Positions 25,295 to 34,550 of a DNA stretch of 64,000 nucleotides are shown piece by piece (the first letter of the stretch is position 1; the number at the start of each line of letters is the position of its first letter). Where the stretch lies: contig NZ_JAMBOB010000001.1 in the NCBI RefSeq assembly GCF_023715415.1, positions 620,001 to 684,000 of the forward strand, written 5' to 3'. This DNA is from Neobacillus niacini. Lineage in GTDB: Bacteria > Bacillota > Bacilli > Bacillales > Cytobacillaceae. A program made the position numbers and the translations under genes. The notes below the pieces were generated by a model. It was not told the DNA's origin. It saw nothing but the letters and a program-made list of their open reading frames with translations, and did not search any database.

Positions 25295-26197
25295 TTGTTA
25301 AAAAAAATCATGTCCTTATACGAAAATTCAGTACTATCTTCTGTTCAGCCAACCCAGACCTATGACCAATATTACATATTTTATGACCAATCTGAAAAGA
25401 ACTGGCTTTCCATTCCAAAAACAAATTTAACAGAAAATGAGCTAAATCTTCTAAAAGTTCTATATGAACAAGTAAAAATGTCATCCATGCCGCTAAGCTC
25501 ACTGTCTAGAAAATGGCATGAATTTTTGTTAAAAGATGGATCAATTCCTACTCTAAATAGTGAAAGTAATTTTCGCTTTATCCAATTCCATATTAAAGGT
25601 CATGGAGTTGATCCAACAGAAATTGAGTCGGCCATTAAAGGTTTTTTTTCTGATGAAGTACAAATTATTTGGGAAGATGACCATAATGGGATTGTCGTCG
25701 AAGAAAGAAGACAAATATCCCTCACCGAAAGTGAGTTAACTTCCATAGTTGATACACTAGAAAGTGACTTTTATGTAAAGGTTTCCTTTTATATTGGCAA
25801 ACTCTACCCGGCTTCAAGTCAATTACGAAACCATTTTATTCAAGAAAAGGAGTATTTTGAATTTGCTAAGAAAAACCTAACGAGTACAAATATTACTTCC
25901 TTTGAAAAGATATTTCCAGCTTTTGTTGCATTTAATTTACCTGATGACATTAAAGATAAAGTTAATACGGAACTTTCATCCATATTCATAGAGGATCCTG
26001 AGTTATATACAACTATAAAAGTGTTCTTAGAGAATAATTTAAATGCCAGTTTAACAGCAAAGAAATTATTTATTCATCGCAATACACTTCAATACCGAAT
26101 TGATAAATTTATCGATAGGACTGGCGTCCAATTAAAAGACTTTTATGGTGCTTTTACCGTCTTTTTAGCCTGTCTGCTTTTTGAACAAAAAAAATAG
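25295..26197 (+). CDS. PucR/CdaR-type helix-turn-helix regulator (YxkF-like)
   Basis: This 300-aa protein has an N-terminal sensor-like region without known motifs and a C-terminal PucR-type HTH (SLTAKKLFIHRNTLQYRIDKF...TGVQLKDFYGAFTVFLA, about residues 240-296). It lies just upstream of msmX, the same pairing as yxkF-msmX in B. subtilis, so it may regulate carbohydrate uptake. TTG 25295 is chosen with GGAGAAG six bases upstream; a TTG 15 bases earlier overlaps that site. TGCTATAAT near 25244 is a likely extended -10. Confidence 0.75.
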   Translation: MLKKIMSLYENSVLSSVQPTQTYDQYYIFYDQSEKNWLSIPKTNLTENELNLLKVLYEQVKMSSMPLSSLSRKWHEFLLKDGSIPTLNSESNFRFIQFHIKGHGVDPTEIESAIKGFFSDEVQIIWEDDHNGIVVEERRQISLTESELTSIVDTLESDFYVKVSFYIGKLYPASSQLRNHFIQEKEYFEFAKKNLTSTNITSFEKIFPAFVAFNLPDDIKDKVNTELSSIFIEDPELYTTIKVFLENNLNASLTAKKLFIHRNTLQYRIDKFIDRTGVQLKDFYGAFTVFLACLLFEQKK

Positions 26198-26243
26198 GAC
26201 ACACTGCACAAATTCCATTTTAGGAACTTTGTGCAGTGTGTCC
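26197..26243. terminator. 16-bp perfect inverted repeat after the PucR-type gene
   Basis: GGACACACTGCACAAA (26197-26212) and TTTGTGCAGTGTGTCC (26228-26243) are exact complements. The T-run flanks the left side, so it terminates best when read on the minus strand; plus-strand reading lacks a good T-tract. It begins inside the stop codon of the regulator. Confidence 0.6.
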
Positions 26244-26251
26244 ATATTGTT

Positions 26252-26265
26252 TGTAAACCTTTTCA
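26252..26265. promoter_or_regulatory. Possible CcpA cre-like site upstream of msmX
   Basis: TGTAAACCTTTTCA matches the cre consensus at 13 of 14 positions; the central C-G is C-C, which weakens it. It lies 40 bp before the msmX start. Confidence 0.4.
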
Positions 26266-26304
26266 TGTAAACTGAAGTTAATCAAAACAGGGAGGTTTTA
26301 CACA

Positions 26305-27414
26305 ATGGCTGAATTAAAATTAGATCATATTTATAAAATTTACGATAATAAAGTTACAGCAGTTACAGACTTTAATCTTCATATTCAAGATAAGGAGTTT
26401 ATCGTATTTGTCGGTCCTTCTGGCTGCGGTAAATCAACAACTTTACGTATGGTTGCCGGTCTTGAAGAAATTTCAAAAGGTGACTTTTATATTGACGGTA
26501 AAAGAGTGAATGATGTAGCTCCTAAAGATCGTGATATCGCAATGGTATTCCAGAACTATGCCCTTTATCCGCATATGACAGTATATGATAATATGGCTTT
26601 CGGTTTGAAACTTCGTAAGTTTCCGAAGGATGAAATTGATCGTCGTGTAAATGAAGCTGCAAAAATTCTAGGATTAGAAGCTTACTTAAAGAGAAAGCCA
26701 AAGGCATTATCAGGTGGTCAACGTCAGCGTGTTGCATTAGGACGTGCGATTGTCCGTGACGCAAAGGTATTCTTAATGGACGAGCCTCTTTCAAACCTAG
26801 ATGCAAAACTTCGTGTAGCCATGCGTGCAGAAATCGCTAAACTACACCGTCGTTTAAACACAACTACAATCTATGTAACACATGACCAAACAGAAGCAAT
26901 GACAATGGCTTCAAGACTTGTAGTTATGAAGGATGGTCTAATTCAACAAGTAGGAACACCAAAAGAAGTTTATGAAAAGCCTGAAAACGTATTTGTTGGC
27001 GGATTTATCGGTTCTCCTGCAATGAACTTCTTCAATGGTAAACTTGAAGATGGCAAATTTGTAGCTGGTAAAATCTCTATCGCTGTTCCTGAAGGTAAAA
27101 TGAAAGTTCTTCGTGAGCAAGGATATGTTGGTAAAGAAATTATCCTTGGTGTTCGTCCGGAAGATATCCATGATGAGCCTGTATTTATTGAAGCATCTAC
27201 TGGTACAAAAATCACCGTAAATGTTGATGTTGCTGAGTTAACTGGAGCAGAATTAATGGTCTACGCTAGTTTAGATGGTCAAGACTTCGTTGCCCGTCTA
27301 GATTCAAGAGCTGACATTCACCCAGGAGATTCACTTGAATTAGCTTTTGATTTAAATAAAGGTCATTTCTTTGACGCTGAAACTGAGTCCCGTATTCGCG
27401 TGGCTAACGAATAG
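26305..27414 (+). CDS. msmX: Carbohydrate ABC transporter ATPase MsmX/UgpC type
   Basis: This 369-aa ATPase energises several oligosaccharide importers in bacilli. Walker [10 protein letters not shown] (about residues 37-45), signature LSGGQRQRV, Walker [13 protein letters not shown] and switch VTHDQTEAM are intact, followed by a C-terminal TOBE/MalK-type regulatory domain from about residue 235. No permease or binding-protein genes are adjacent, which fits its known role as a shared multitask ATPase. AGGGAGG precedes the ATG. Confidence 0.93.
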   Translation: MAELKLDHIYKIYDNKVTAVTDFNLHIQDKEFIVFVGPSGCGKSTTLRMVAGLEEISKGDFYIDGKRVNDVAPKDRDIAMVFQNYALYPHMTVYDNMAFGLKLRKFPKDEIDRRVNEAAKILGLEAYLKRKPKALSGGQRQRVALGRAIVRDAKVFLMDEPLSNLDAKLRVAMRAEIAKLHRRLNTTTIYVTHDQTEAMTMASRLVVMKDGLIQQVGTPKEVYEKPENVFVGGFIGSPAMNFFNGKLEDGKFVAGKISIAVPEGKMKVLREQGYVGKEIILGVRPEDIHDEPVFIEASTGTKITVNVDVAELTGAELMVYASLDGQDFVARLDSRADIHPGDSLELAFDLNKGHFFDAETESRIRVANE

Positions 27415-27427
27415 AATATAGACAAAG

Positions 27428-27455
27428 AGGTCCCTCCTATTGCGGGACCTTTTTG
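27428..27455. terminator. Terminator of msmX
   Basis: AGGTCCC (27428-27434) pairs with GGGACCT (27444-27450) and is followed by TTTTT. Confidence 0.85.
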
Positions 27456-27458
27456 CAT

Positions 27459-27701
27459 TTATTCTTTAATAAAGATTACTTCATCCTTTTGACAGATTGG
27501 ACATTGATATAAGTGCAGGCATTTCCCCCCTGAGTTACTGTCTGGATAACCGTCTTCCATCTTCATCAAATCAATTTCCATATACGGACTGTAATCATCA
27601 TAAAAGTCCATTAACCTTCCGCTATCTAGCATTTGTTCCCCGCAATGTGTACATAATTGAGTTACTTCACGTAAACCGTTGCATATTGGGCATATCGACA
27701 T
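27459..27701 (-). CDS. Small zinc-ribbon protein, unknown function
   Basis: This 80-aa protein has three CxxC knuckles: CPIC at residues 4-7, CTHC near 16-19 and CPIC near 70-73, with another Cys nearby (KCLH), enough for one or two zinc sites. The middle is acidic (FYDDYSPYMEIDLMKMEDGY). ATG 27701 is preferred since AGGG lies nine bases upstream; the earlier ATG abuts the ribosome site. It is convergent with msmX and upstream-divergent from the SASP gene. Named family not recognised. Confidence 0.7.
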   Translation of the reverse strand: MSICPICNGLREVTQLCTHCGEQMLDSGRLMDFYDDYSPYMEIDLMKMEDGYPDSNSGGKCLHLYQCPICQKDEVIFIKE

Positions 27702-27987
27702 TCCCATTCACCCTCTAAGTTATTGTATATGGTTAGTTTGTGTTACTATTACGGCACTATGTAACGGAATAAATTACCAGTAAAATCTTTCGAATAAGTT
27801 GTCCATTTTTAATCATAATAATATTACAAAGCAAGCAACAACCCAGCTACACAAAAGAAGGTATGAAGCATCTCCAACATCTAATAACTTTTAAGATGGG
27901 TTAGGCCAAGGTGGCAATGGTTTATCTTAACCATATGGTTCAATTCCATACTGACCCCAAAATTATTAAGAGGAGTGTTATTCAACT

Positions 27988-28191
27988 ATGGCTAGTAACA
28001 ACAACTCTAATCAACTTTTAGTACCTGGAGTGGAGCAAGCACTTCAACAAATGAAGTATGAAATTGCAACAGAATTTGGAGTAAATCTTGGTGCCGATAC
28101 TACTTCTCGTGCCAACGGTTCTGTCGGTGGAGAAATCACTAAGCGTCTTGTAGCAATGGCAGAGCAACAACTTGGCGGATTCCAACGCTAA
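27988..28191 (+). CDS. Alpha/beta-type small acid-soluble spore protein
   Basis: This 67-aa DNA-binding spore protein saturates and protects spore DNA. Both family signatures are visible: the GPR protease region [19 protein letters not shown] with the conserved E-F/G cleavage context, and the C-terminal [26 protein letters not shown] precedes the ATG. Expected control is SigG in the forespore; I could not pick a secure SigG promoter in the 280-bp upstream region. A strong terminator follows. Confidence 0.95.
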   Translation: MASNNNSNQLLVPGVEQALQQMKYEIATEFGVNLGADTTSRANGSVGGEITKRLVAMAEQQLGGFQR

Positions 28192-28230
28192 TCTTTAAGC
28201 AGACACAGTAAAAAATAAATAATATGGCTT

Positions 28231-28260
28231 AAGCCCCCTCCATCATCGGAGGGGGCTTTC
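28231..28260. terminator. Terminator between the SASP gene and fumC
   Basis: AAGCCCCCTCC (28231-28241) pairs perfectly with GGAGGGGGCTT (28248-28258) between convergent genes. Confidence 0.88.
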
Positions 28261-28266
28261 AATGTT

Positions 28267-29646
28267 CTATATCATCTTTTCAGGTTTAACCCATTCATCG
28301 AATTGCTGTGGGGTAACATATCCTGTTTTGATAGCTGCTTCCCTTAATGTGCTATTTTCTTTATAGGCTAACTTGGCAATCTCAGCAGCTTTCTCATAAC
28401 CAATATAAGGATTTAACGCTGTAACAAGCATTAATGATCGCTCCACATGCATTTTAACCACATCTTCATTTACTTCAATACCAGTTGCACATTTTTCATT
28501 AAAGGAACGAATGCTATCACCTAAGATGGTAATGGATTGAATGAGGTTGTAAATAATGACCGGCTTAAAAACATTTAATTCAAAATTCCCTTGGCTTGCA
28601 GCAAAACCGATGGTCGCATCATTTCCAAAAACCTGACAGGCAACCATTGTTAAGGCTTCGCTTTGGGTAGGATTTACCTTTCCAGGCATAATGGAACTTC
28701 CGGGTTCATTAGCCGGTATCGTTAACTCACCAATCCCGCTTCGTGGTCCACTTGCCAGCCATCTGACATCATTGGCAATTTTCATTAAATCTGCAGCCAG
28801 TGCCTTTAGTGCACCGTGAACAAAGACGATTTCATCATGACTCGTTAATGCGTGAAATTTATTCGAAGAAGCTTGAAAGGAGTAACCCGTCAATGTTGAA
28901 AGCTGTACCGCCATTTTATCCCCAAATTCAGGATGGGCGTTAATACCCGTGCCAACTGCGGTGCCGCCAATAGCAAGATCCAGTAGATACCTGCTTGAAT
29001 CAGCAGCCATTTTTTCAGACTTTTCGAGCATAGCTCGCCAGCCGCTTATTTCTTGACCAAAAGTCAAGGGAGTTGCATCCTGCAAATGAGTCCTGCCTAT
29101 CTTCACCACATGCATAAATGCCTTTTCCTTTTTTAAAAAGGTAGCCTTTAGCTCCCCAATAGCCGGAAGTAAATTCTCCGTTAATTTTATGTACGCAGCG
29201 ATATGCATAGCTGTCGGAAATGTATCATTCGAACTCTGCGACATATTGACATCATCATTTGGATGAACCCTCTCTTTACTTCCTTGACTCACTAACAAAT
29301 CATTTGCTCGATTTGCAATGACCTCATTCACATTCATATTGGTTTGGGTTCCGCTTCCGGTCTGCCAGACAGCAAGTGGAAAATGGCCGTTATGTTTACC
29401 AGCAAGAATTTGGTCGCAAACCGATACGATAGCCTTCTTTTTATTCTCAGCTAATTTTCCTAATTGATGATTGACAATAGCACCAGCTTTTTTTATTAAG
29501 GTTAACGCATATACTACTTCAATCGGCATTTTTTCCGTGCCAATATTGAAGTTGATTAAGCTCCTCTGTGTTTGTGCACCCCAAAATTTATCACTTGGAA
29601 CCTGGACCTCACCAAGTGTATCTCTTTCTATTCTAAAGTTTTCCAT
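28267..29646 (-). CDS. fumC: Class II fumarate hydratase
   Basis: This 459-aa enzyme of the TCA cycle converts fumarate to malate. The superfamily signature [11 protein letters not shown] is intact, as are the active-site regions [16 protein letters not shown] and [17 protein letters not shown], which separates it from aspartase by the class II fumarase pattern. ATG 29646 follows GAGGTGG at good spacing. It corresponds to B. subtilis citG but sits in a different location here. Confidence 0.95.
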   Translation of the reverse strand: MENFRIERDTLGEVQVPSDKFWGAQTQRSLINFNIGTEKMPIEVVYALTLIKKAGAIVNHQLGKLAENKKKAIVSVCDQILAGKHNGHFPLAVWQTGSGTQTNMNVNEVIANRANDLLVSQGSKERVHPNDDVNMSQSSNDTFPTAMHIAAYIKLTENLLPAIGELKATFLKKEKAFMHVVKIGRTHLQDATPLTFGQEISGWRAMLEKSEKMAADSSRYLLDLAIGGTAVGTGINAHPEFGDKMAVQLSTLTGYSFQASSNKFHALTSHDEIVFVHGALKALAADLMKIANDVRWLASGPRSGIGELTIPANEPGSSIMPGKVNPTQSEALTMVACQVFGNDATIGFAASQGNFELNVFKPVIIYNLIQSITILGDSIRSFNEKCATGIEVNEDVVKMHVERSLMLVTALNPYIGYEKAAEIAKLAYKENSTLREAAIKTGYVTPQQFDEWVKPEKMI

Positions 29647-29695
29647 AACTATCACCACCTCACTATCATATATATTCCCAATAAATAGAAAAAAA

Positions 29696-29715
29696 CTACA
29701 GACATTTGTCTATAG
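29696..29715 (-). terminator. Terminator of the 27-residue membrane peptide gene
   Basis: CTACAGACA pairs with TGTCTATAG (one G-T pair); minus-strand reading continues into seven T residues right after the peptide stop codon. Confidence 0.8.
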
Positions 29716-29716
29716 T

Positions 29717-29800
29717 TTAATGTTTAACAACGATATAACCAATATAGTACGAAAGAATTAAGAGACTGCCAATAACATTAACAATTGAATAATCTGCCAT
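29717..29800 (-). CDS. 27-residue single-helix membrane peptide, unknown function
   Basis: A short frame encodes MADYSIVN, then the hydrophobic helix VIGSLLILSYYIGYIVV and a KH end. It is supported by a near-perfect ribosome site AAAGGGGTGG five bases before the ATG and by an intrinsic terminator immediately after the stop, which together suggest a dedicated small gene rather than chance. I recognise no family; it could be a regulatory membrane peptide or a type I toxin-like peptide, though no antisense RNA is evident. Confidence 0.6.
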   Translation of the reverse strand: MADYSIVNVIGSLLILSYYIGYIVVKH

Positions 29801-29918
29801 CTAATCCACCCCTTTATTATGGAAAAGCTTAAACACATTTAAAATATCATAATAAAAGGATTTTACATGTGATAAAAATAACAGGTTATCGCTGTATTTG
29901 TGACATTTTTGTGAACCT

Positions 29919-31934
29919 TTACCCAGCCAATTCAGCACTGCCTTTTTGAAGCTGATACATTTGATAATACTTTCCGTTCACTAACATCAATTCTTCATGT
30001 GTACCGCGCTCGACAATCTTCCCACGGTCTAGAACAAGGATTTGGTCAGCGTTCCGAATGGTGGATAACCTGTGCGCAATAATAAAGGTGGTTCTTCCCT
30101 TTTTCAAGACATCCATTGCCTCTTGAATGATGGCCTCCGTCTCGGTATCAATACTCGACGTAGCTTCATCTAGAATTAAGATTGCCGGATTAAATGCAAG
30201 TGCTCTAGCAAAGGAAATTAACTGGCGCTGTCCGCTTGAAAGGGTGCTTCCTTTTTCAATCACAGGTTCATCATATCCATTTTCTAAGTTTTTAAAGACT
30301 TTGTCTGCGCCTACATCCTTTAAAGCCTTTTCCACCATGTCTCTTGTGATGGATGGCTCGTTAAGGCTGACATTAGAGGCAATCGTCCCAGTAAACAAGT
30401 ATGGATCCTGCAGCACTATCCCCATATGATTTCGAATCGTTTGGCGAGCTATACTGGCAATGTCCTTTCCATCAATTAGAATCTTCCCTTTTTGACAATC
30501 ATAGAAACGGAAAAGCAGATTCATAATTGAGCTTTTTCCTGAACCGGTGTGCCCAACAAGTGCAACCGTCTGCCCTTGTTTAGCTTCAAAGTGAATGTCT
30601 TTCAGTACATATTCACCCTCTTTGTATCCAAACGACACATGATCAAATTGTACATTGCCGTGAAATCTTTCGATTCGCTCTGCACTTACATTCTCTCCCT
30701 GTTCATCCATTAGCTTAAATACTCTTTCACCTGCAACGAGGGCGGTTTCCAAATTGGCCAATTGATTGACAATTCCCTGTACGGGCTGAAAAAGACGATT
30801 AATGTAATCAACAAAAGCATAGAGCACTCCGAGAGAAATGACTGAAGCAGGATTTAACGACTGACCCCCAAAGTACCAAATGAATGCAACAAAAACGAGA
30901 TTTCTAAGAACCCCAACCAAATTATGTGAAGTTAAAGCATTCAAACTTAATAATTTGTTTTGATAGGTAAAATGCTCTGTATTAAGCTTTTCGAATTCCT
31001 TTTCTGTCTCTTTTTCCCTTCGAAAGGCTTGAATAATACTCATTCCGCCAATCGATTCATTGATAGTTGCATTGATATCACTGATTCGAGACCGAATAAC
31101 ATGATTGTATTTTGAAGCAAACTTTCGATATAATAACATCCATCCATAAAGGATTGGCAAAAGTAATAGACAAATGGCTGCCAGCTTCACATCTAAGATA
31201 AATAGGGCCGCATATATTCCTGTGATATAAATAGCACTGGTGAAAAATTGGGCTAAAACAGTCACATATAATTCACGTATGGCTTCCGTATCATTGGTAA
31301 TCCTAGCGACTACTTTTCCAGCTGGCAGGTTATCAAAGTATTGGATTGGGAGCCTTTGAATTTGGCCGTATACATCCTCCCTCATTTTTTGAATGATTCG
31401 ATTTGCAGAAGTCTGCAGCAGCAACCGCTGACCATATTGGAAAATAGCGGATATCACTAAAAGAAAGAAATAAATAATCAGCAATTTAATAATCCCTGGG
31501 ATTTCAAGTTGATAGAACGCCATTAACTCTCTATTGGTAAGTTCATTTGCATCATACTCAACCTTCTCTGTTCCTTTTTGAAGGGTTACTATCCCATTTT
31601 CAAATGTCCTTTTCCCATCGAATTCAAGCTTTTCTTCCACCATGACAAACTTTGCACCAACCTGCAAAATTCTAATTTCTTTCCCCTTTTCTTCACCATT
31701 GGAGAAATTCTTTTCTTTCTTATAAAATTTCTCGTTATATTCTGCTGTGTTCTTCCCCTCCGTCGTTTCATACCAAACCGACTCGATGCCTAAAATGTGT
31801 TCATCGATAATATTCTTGGCAATGAATGGACCTGCCAAATCAGTAGCAACGGAAATGCTCAGCATGAATAATGCAGCAATAATGATTTTTTTATAGTTTA
31901 AGGCATACTGGGTTAGCCGCTTGCCTGTACTCAT
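29919..31934 (-). CDS. bmrD: Multidrug ABC exporter subunit BmrD (YheH)
   Basis: This 671-aa half transporter has six membrane helices with an unusually large extracytoplasmic insert between the first and second (about residues 45-150, charged and lysine-rich), a known BmrD feature. The nucleotide-binding domain has Walker A GHTGSGKSS, signature LSSGQRQLI, Walker B AILILDEATSSID and switch His in IAHRLS. With BmrC it forms a heterodimeric drug exporter. Its start overlaps the bmrC stop (ATGA), so they are coupled. Confidence 0.93.
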   Translation of the reverse strand: MSTGKRLTQYALNYKKIIIAALFMLSISVATDLAGPFIAKNIIDEHILGIESVWYETTEGKNTAEYNEKFYKKEKNFSNGEEKGKEIRILQVGAKFVMVEEKLEFDGKRTFENGIVTLQKGTEKVEYDANELTNRELMAFYQLEIPGIIKLLIIYFFLLVISAIFQYGQRLLLQTSANRIIQKMREDVYGQIQRLPIQYFDNLPAGKVVARITNDTEAIRELYVTVLAQFFTSAIYITGIYAALFILDVKLAAICLLLLPILYGWMLLYRKFASKYNHVIRSRISDINATINESIGGMSIIQAFRREKETEKEFEKLNTEHFTYQNKLLSLNALTSHNLVGVLRNLVFVAFIWYFGGQSLNPASVISLGVLYAFVDYINRLFQPVQGIVNQLANLETALVAGERVFKLMDEQGENVSAERIERFHGNVQFDHVSFGYKEGEYVLKDIHFEAKQGQTVALVGHTGSGKSSIMNLLFRFYDCQKGKILIDGKDIASIARQTIRNHMGIVLQDPYLFTGTIASNVSLNEPSITRDMVEKALKDVGADKVFKNLENGYDEPVIEKGSTLSSGQRQLISFARALAFNPAILILDEATSSIDTETEAIIQEAMDVLKKGRTTFIIAHRLSTIRNADQILVLDRGKIVERGTHEELMLVNGKYYQMYQLQKGSAELAG

Positions 31935-33688
31935 GCCGTCACCTCCTCTTCAAGATTATTTTCAACTTGTTGTCGTAAATATTGTTCTTTATACCAGCCA
32001 TCAGAAGCAAGCAGCTGCTCATGCGTTCCTTCTTCAATGATCTTGCCATCATCAAGAACAAGGATTTGGTCTGCATGTTGAACGGCAGACATTCTGTGAG
32101 TCGTGATAATGGTGGTTTTGTCTTTTCGTATATCACGAATATTGTCAATGATTCTCTTTTCTGTTTTAGCATCTACTGCAGACAAAGAATCATCAAGAAT
32201 AAGAATTTCAGGATCTCTTATTAGCGCACGTGCGATTGAAATTCTTTGCTTTTGACCGCCAGAAAGCGCTACTCCTTTTTCACCCACAAGAGTTTCTAAC
32301 CCTTCTGGGAGCATTTCTAAATCCATTCTTAGTGCAGATAAGTCAATAGCTTTCTCCAACTCTTTGTTGGTTGCTTCACTGTTCCCAAAAAGAATATTTT
32401 CTTTTACACTTTTTGAAAAAAGAACATGGTCCTGAGGGACATAACCAATCCATTTACGAACTTGGTACAGTGTCTGCTCTTTAAGCGGAACGCCAGAGAT
32501 GGAAAGGTCTCCACTTCCAAGCGGGTATTGTCTTAATAGCTGTTTAATAAATGTTGTTTTTCCACTTCCGGTTTTTCCAACAATACCTAAGGTCTGCCCT
32601 TTTTGCAGTTGAACGGAAATATTCGTTAAATTATCCTCCTTTGATGAAGGATATCGAAACGTTACCTTTTCAAAATCAATTCTCTCTGGAGTTTCAACCT
32701 TAATAGGCTGTTCAGGATTCTCTACAGTCTCCTGAAAGGAAAGAGTTTCATTGACCCGATCTAAGGATGCATTTCCTCGTTGCATGATATTAATTAATTC
32801 TCCTATTGCAAACATCGGCCAAATTAGCATCCCTAAATAGACATTGAAGGCAACCAGATCACCTAAGGTTATAGCCTGATTAAAGACTAAATAGGCGCCA
32901 TAACCAAGACCAATCATATAGCTTAATCCCACTAGTACTTTTACTGTTGGATCAAACAAGGAGTCTATCCTGGCAACTTTGATATTTTTTTGAAAGACAT
33001 CCTCTGTTAATTGGTGGAACCTTCTGCCATCGGCCTCTTCCTGAACGTAGGCACGAATAACTCTAACACCTGCAACAGATTCTAAGACGCGGTCATTTAA
33101 CTCCCCGAATGCATCCTGTGCTTCCATAAAGCGCTTATGAATTCTATTCCCATAGATTTGCATGATATATGCCATAATCGGAAGTGGCAAGATGGCTGCA
33201 ATCGTTAGCTTCCAGCTAATTAGTAGTCCCATGGTAATAATAAGCGTAAGCATCCAGACACTTGAATCGACCAGCGTCAATATCCCAAACCCTGCGGTAA
33301 TGGATATTGCCTTTAAGTCATTTGTTGCTCTCGCCATTAAATCGCCTGTTCGATTCTTCTCATAAAAGGTTGGAGACATTTTTAGTAAATGTTTCATAAA
33401 TCGGGATCTTAATTTTCTTTCCACAAGAAATGCCCCGCCGAATAATTTATACATCCAAACGTAGGTAATTCCATAGGAAAAAACCATGATTAAGACAAGA
33501 TAACCCACATATTTTACTATTTTTCCATTACTCATTTCGCCAACTTGAATATCATCAATAGCCATACCAATTAATTTAGGCGGCACCACATCTAAGATCC
33601 CAACTAGAATTAACAAGAAAATGGCAATGACATACCGCTTCCAATATTCTTTAAAAAACCAACTTAATTTCTTTAAAACCGAAAACAT
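31931..33688 (-). CDS. bmrC: Multidrug ABC exporter subunit BmrC (YheI)
   Basis: This 585-aa half transporter has six helices and an NBD with Walker A GKTGSGKTT, signature LSGGQKQRI and Walker B ILILDDSLSAVD. The residue after Walker B is Asp instead of the catalytic Glu, the degenerate site expected of BmrC in the asymmetric BmrCD heterodimer. A run GGGGGGG precedes the ATG. Upstream lie a leader peptide and two terminators, so expression is probably controlled by antibiotic-sensitive attenuation, as established for B. subtilis bmrBCD. Confidence 0.93.
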   Translation of the reverse strand: MFSVLKKLSWFFKEYWKRYVIAIFLLILVGILDVVPPKLIGMAIDDIQVGEMSNGKIVKYVGYLVLIMVFSYGITYVWMYKLFGGAFLVERKLRSRFMKHLLKMSPTFYEKNRTGDLMARATNDLKAISITAGFGILTLVDSSVWMLTLIITMGLLISWKLTIAAILPLPIMAYIMQIYGNRIHKRFMEAQDAFGELNDRVLESVAGVRVIRAYVQEEADGRRFHQLTEDVFQKNIKVARIDSLFDPTVKVLVGLSYMIGLGYGAYLVFNQAITLGDLVAFNVYLGMLIWPMFAIGELINIMQRGNASLDRVNETLSFQETVENPEQPIKVETPERIDFEKVTFRYPSSKEDNLTNISVQLQKGQTLGIVGKTGSGKTTFIKQLLRQYPLGSGDLSISGVPLKEQTLYQVRKWIGYVPQDHVLFSKSVKENILFGNSEATNKELEKAIDLSALRMDLEMLPEGLETLVGEKGVALSGGQKQRISIARALIRDPEILILDDSLSAVDAKTEKRIIDNIRDIRKDKTTIITTHRMSAVQHADQILVLDDGKIIEEGTHEQLLASDGWYKEQYLRQQVENNLEEEVTA

Positions 33689-33710
33689 CCTGTTCCCCCC
33701 CTATGCAAAA

Positions 33711-33740
33711 GAAAAAGACATACCGCAATAGTGCAGTATG
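33711..33740 (-). terminator. Second attenuator-like terminator before bmrC
   Basis: CATACCGCA (33719-33727) pairs with TGCAGTATG (33732-33740) with one G-T pair; minus-strand reading ends in TCTTTTTCTTTT, 20 bp before the bmrC ribosome site. Confidence 0.8.
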
Positions 33741-33761
33741 CCTCAAAACTAAAAAAAGAGA

Positions 33762-33806
33762 CAAAAAAACACACGTTACGTACGAAAAAGAACGCAACCT
33801 GTGTTT
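33762..33806 (-). terminator. First attenuator-like terminator before bmrC
   Basis: On the minus strand AACACAGGTTGCG pairs with CGTAACGTGTGTT around a 12-nt loop (one mismatched position, one G-T pair) and is followed by TTTTTTT. It lies between the leader peptide and bmrC. Confidence 0.85.
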
Positions 33807-33835
33807 TGATTATCATCTAATTAAAATTGGACTCA

Positions 33836-33910
33836 TTAAAAAGAGATCATAATGGAGCAGGTTACATTCAAGTATTCAGTTGCTGGTAAAGTGCTGTTTA
33901 ATACAATCAT
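33836..33910 (-). CDS. Leader peptide of bmrCD (BmrB-like, 24 residues)
   Basis: A 24-codon frame (MIVLNSTLPATEYLNVTCSI, then MISF) starts four bases after GGAAAGGGAGGG, one of the strongest ribosome sites in the window, and ends before two terminators. B. subtilis bmrB encodes a leader peptide whose stalled translation under ribosome-targeting antibiotics allows bmrCD transcription. The same layout here supports a leader-peptide role even though I see no sequence match to BmrB. Confidence 0.65.
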   Translation of the reverse strand: MIVLNSTLPATEYLNVTCSIMISF

Positions 33911-33948
33911 TTCGTAACCCTCCCTTTCCTTTTTTTTCATCCTTTGTT

Positions 33949-33977
33949 AGATTATCACCAGATTATTTAAATGTCAA
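33949..33977 (-). promoter_or_regulatory. Promoter of the bmr leader
   Basis: On the minus strand TTGACA is followed after 17 bp by TAATCT, or after 15 bp by GATAAT. It starts transcription just upstream of the leader-peptide ribosome site. Confidence 0.6.
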
Positions 33978-34006
33978 TTCCCATTTTTCAGAATTTTCCT
34001 ATCTAA

Positions 34007-34207
34007 TTATTCAGCTCTTTTTCGAAAGATTTTACGAATAAACACTAAGTAAAAAAGGGTTGGCATTGGAGCTTGTATGAGACCCACGATTCCCCATAGC
34101 CAATAGTTGTGGTTTCGTTTCCTAGCATCTAAGAATAAATAAATACTTTGAAGTAATAGGATAGTTGCAACGATAATGATCACAGTTGGCGATAATTCAT
34201 TACTCAT
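34007..34207 (-). CDS. yxlD: YxlD-like small membrane protein (PLDc_N type)
   Basis: This 66-aa protein has two helices (SPTVIIIVATILLLQSIYLFL and WLWGIVGLIQAPMPTLFYLVF) with the W-x-W-G-I-x-G motif of PLDc_N domains and a basic C-terminal end. In the B. subtilis sigY operon, YxlD with YxlC and others negatively controls SigY. It overlaps yxlC by eight bases. Whether it matches YxlD or YxlE better cannot be decided by eye. Confidence 0.7.
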   Translation of the reverse strand: MSNELSPTVIIIVATILLLQSIYLFLDARKRNHNYWLWGIVGLIQAPMPTLFYLVFIRKIFRKRAE

Positions 34208-34550
34208 TGATTTTCACCTTCCTACTAAAACTAGAAATTGTATAGTATGCAATAAATACCGGAGTAATTATTTGAATTACAATAAAAACTACTGGCAGTT
34301 GATAAAAAGATACAATGATTCCACTTAAGATAAATAATGCGATTATCAGAAATAAGGATAGTTCCTTCCTTAATTTTTTTCTACTATTTTCCTTCTCATT
34401 TCGTACCATGCTTTCAAACCACTGGAGATCCGGAGTATAGACAGGGAATTGATCCACCTTGCTCAACCCTTCTTGCACTTTGTGAATAGCATCCAAGTCA
34501 TGTTTATTTTGTTGTTCGTTGTCGAGTATGACGACCTTCTGTTTCTTCAC
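34200..34550 (-). CDS. yxlC: YxlC-like membrane protein, SigY regulator
   Basis: This 116-aa protein has a soluble N-terminal half of about 60 residues and two C-terminal hydrophobic helices (LSLFLIIALFILSGIIVSFY and VFIVIQIITPVFIAYY). It is encoded between the sigma factor and yxlD with overlaps at both ends (start GTG inside the sigma gene, AAGGGAG upstream), as in B. subtilis sigY-yxlC. It may act as, or with, the anti-sigma factor by holding SigY at the membrane. Confidence 0.8.
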   Translation of the reverse strand: MKKQKVVILDNEQQNKHDLDAIHKVQEGLSKVDQFPVYTPDLQWFESMVRNEKENSRKKLRKELSLFLIIALFILSGIIVSFYQLPVVFIVIQIITPVFIAYYTISSFSRKVKINE

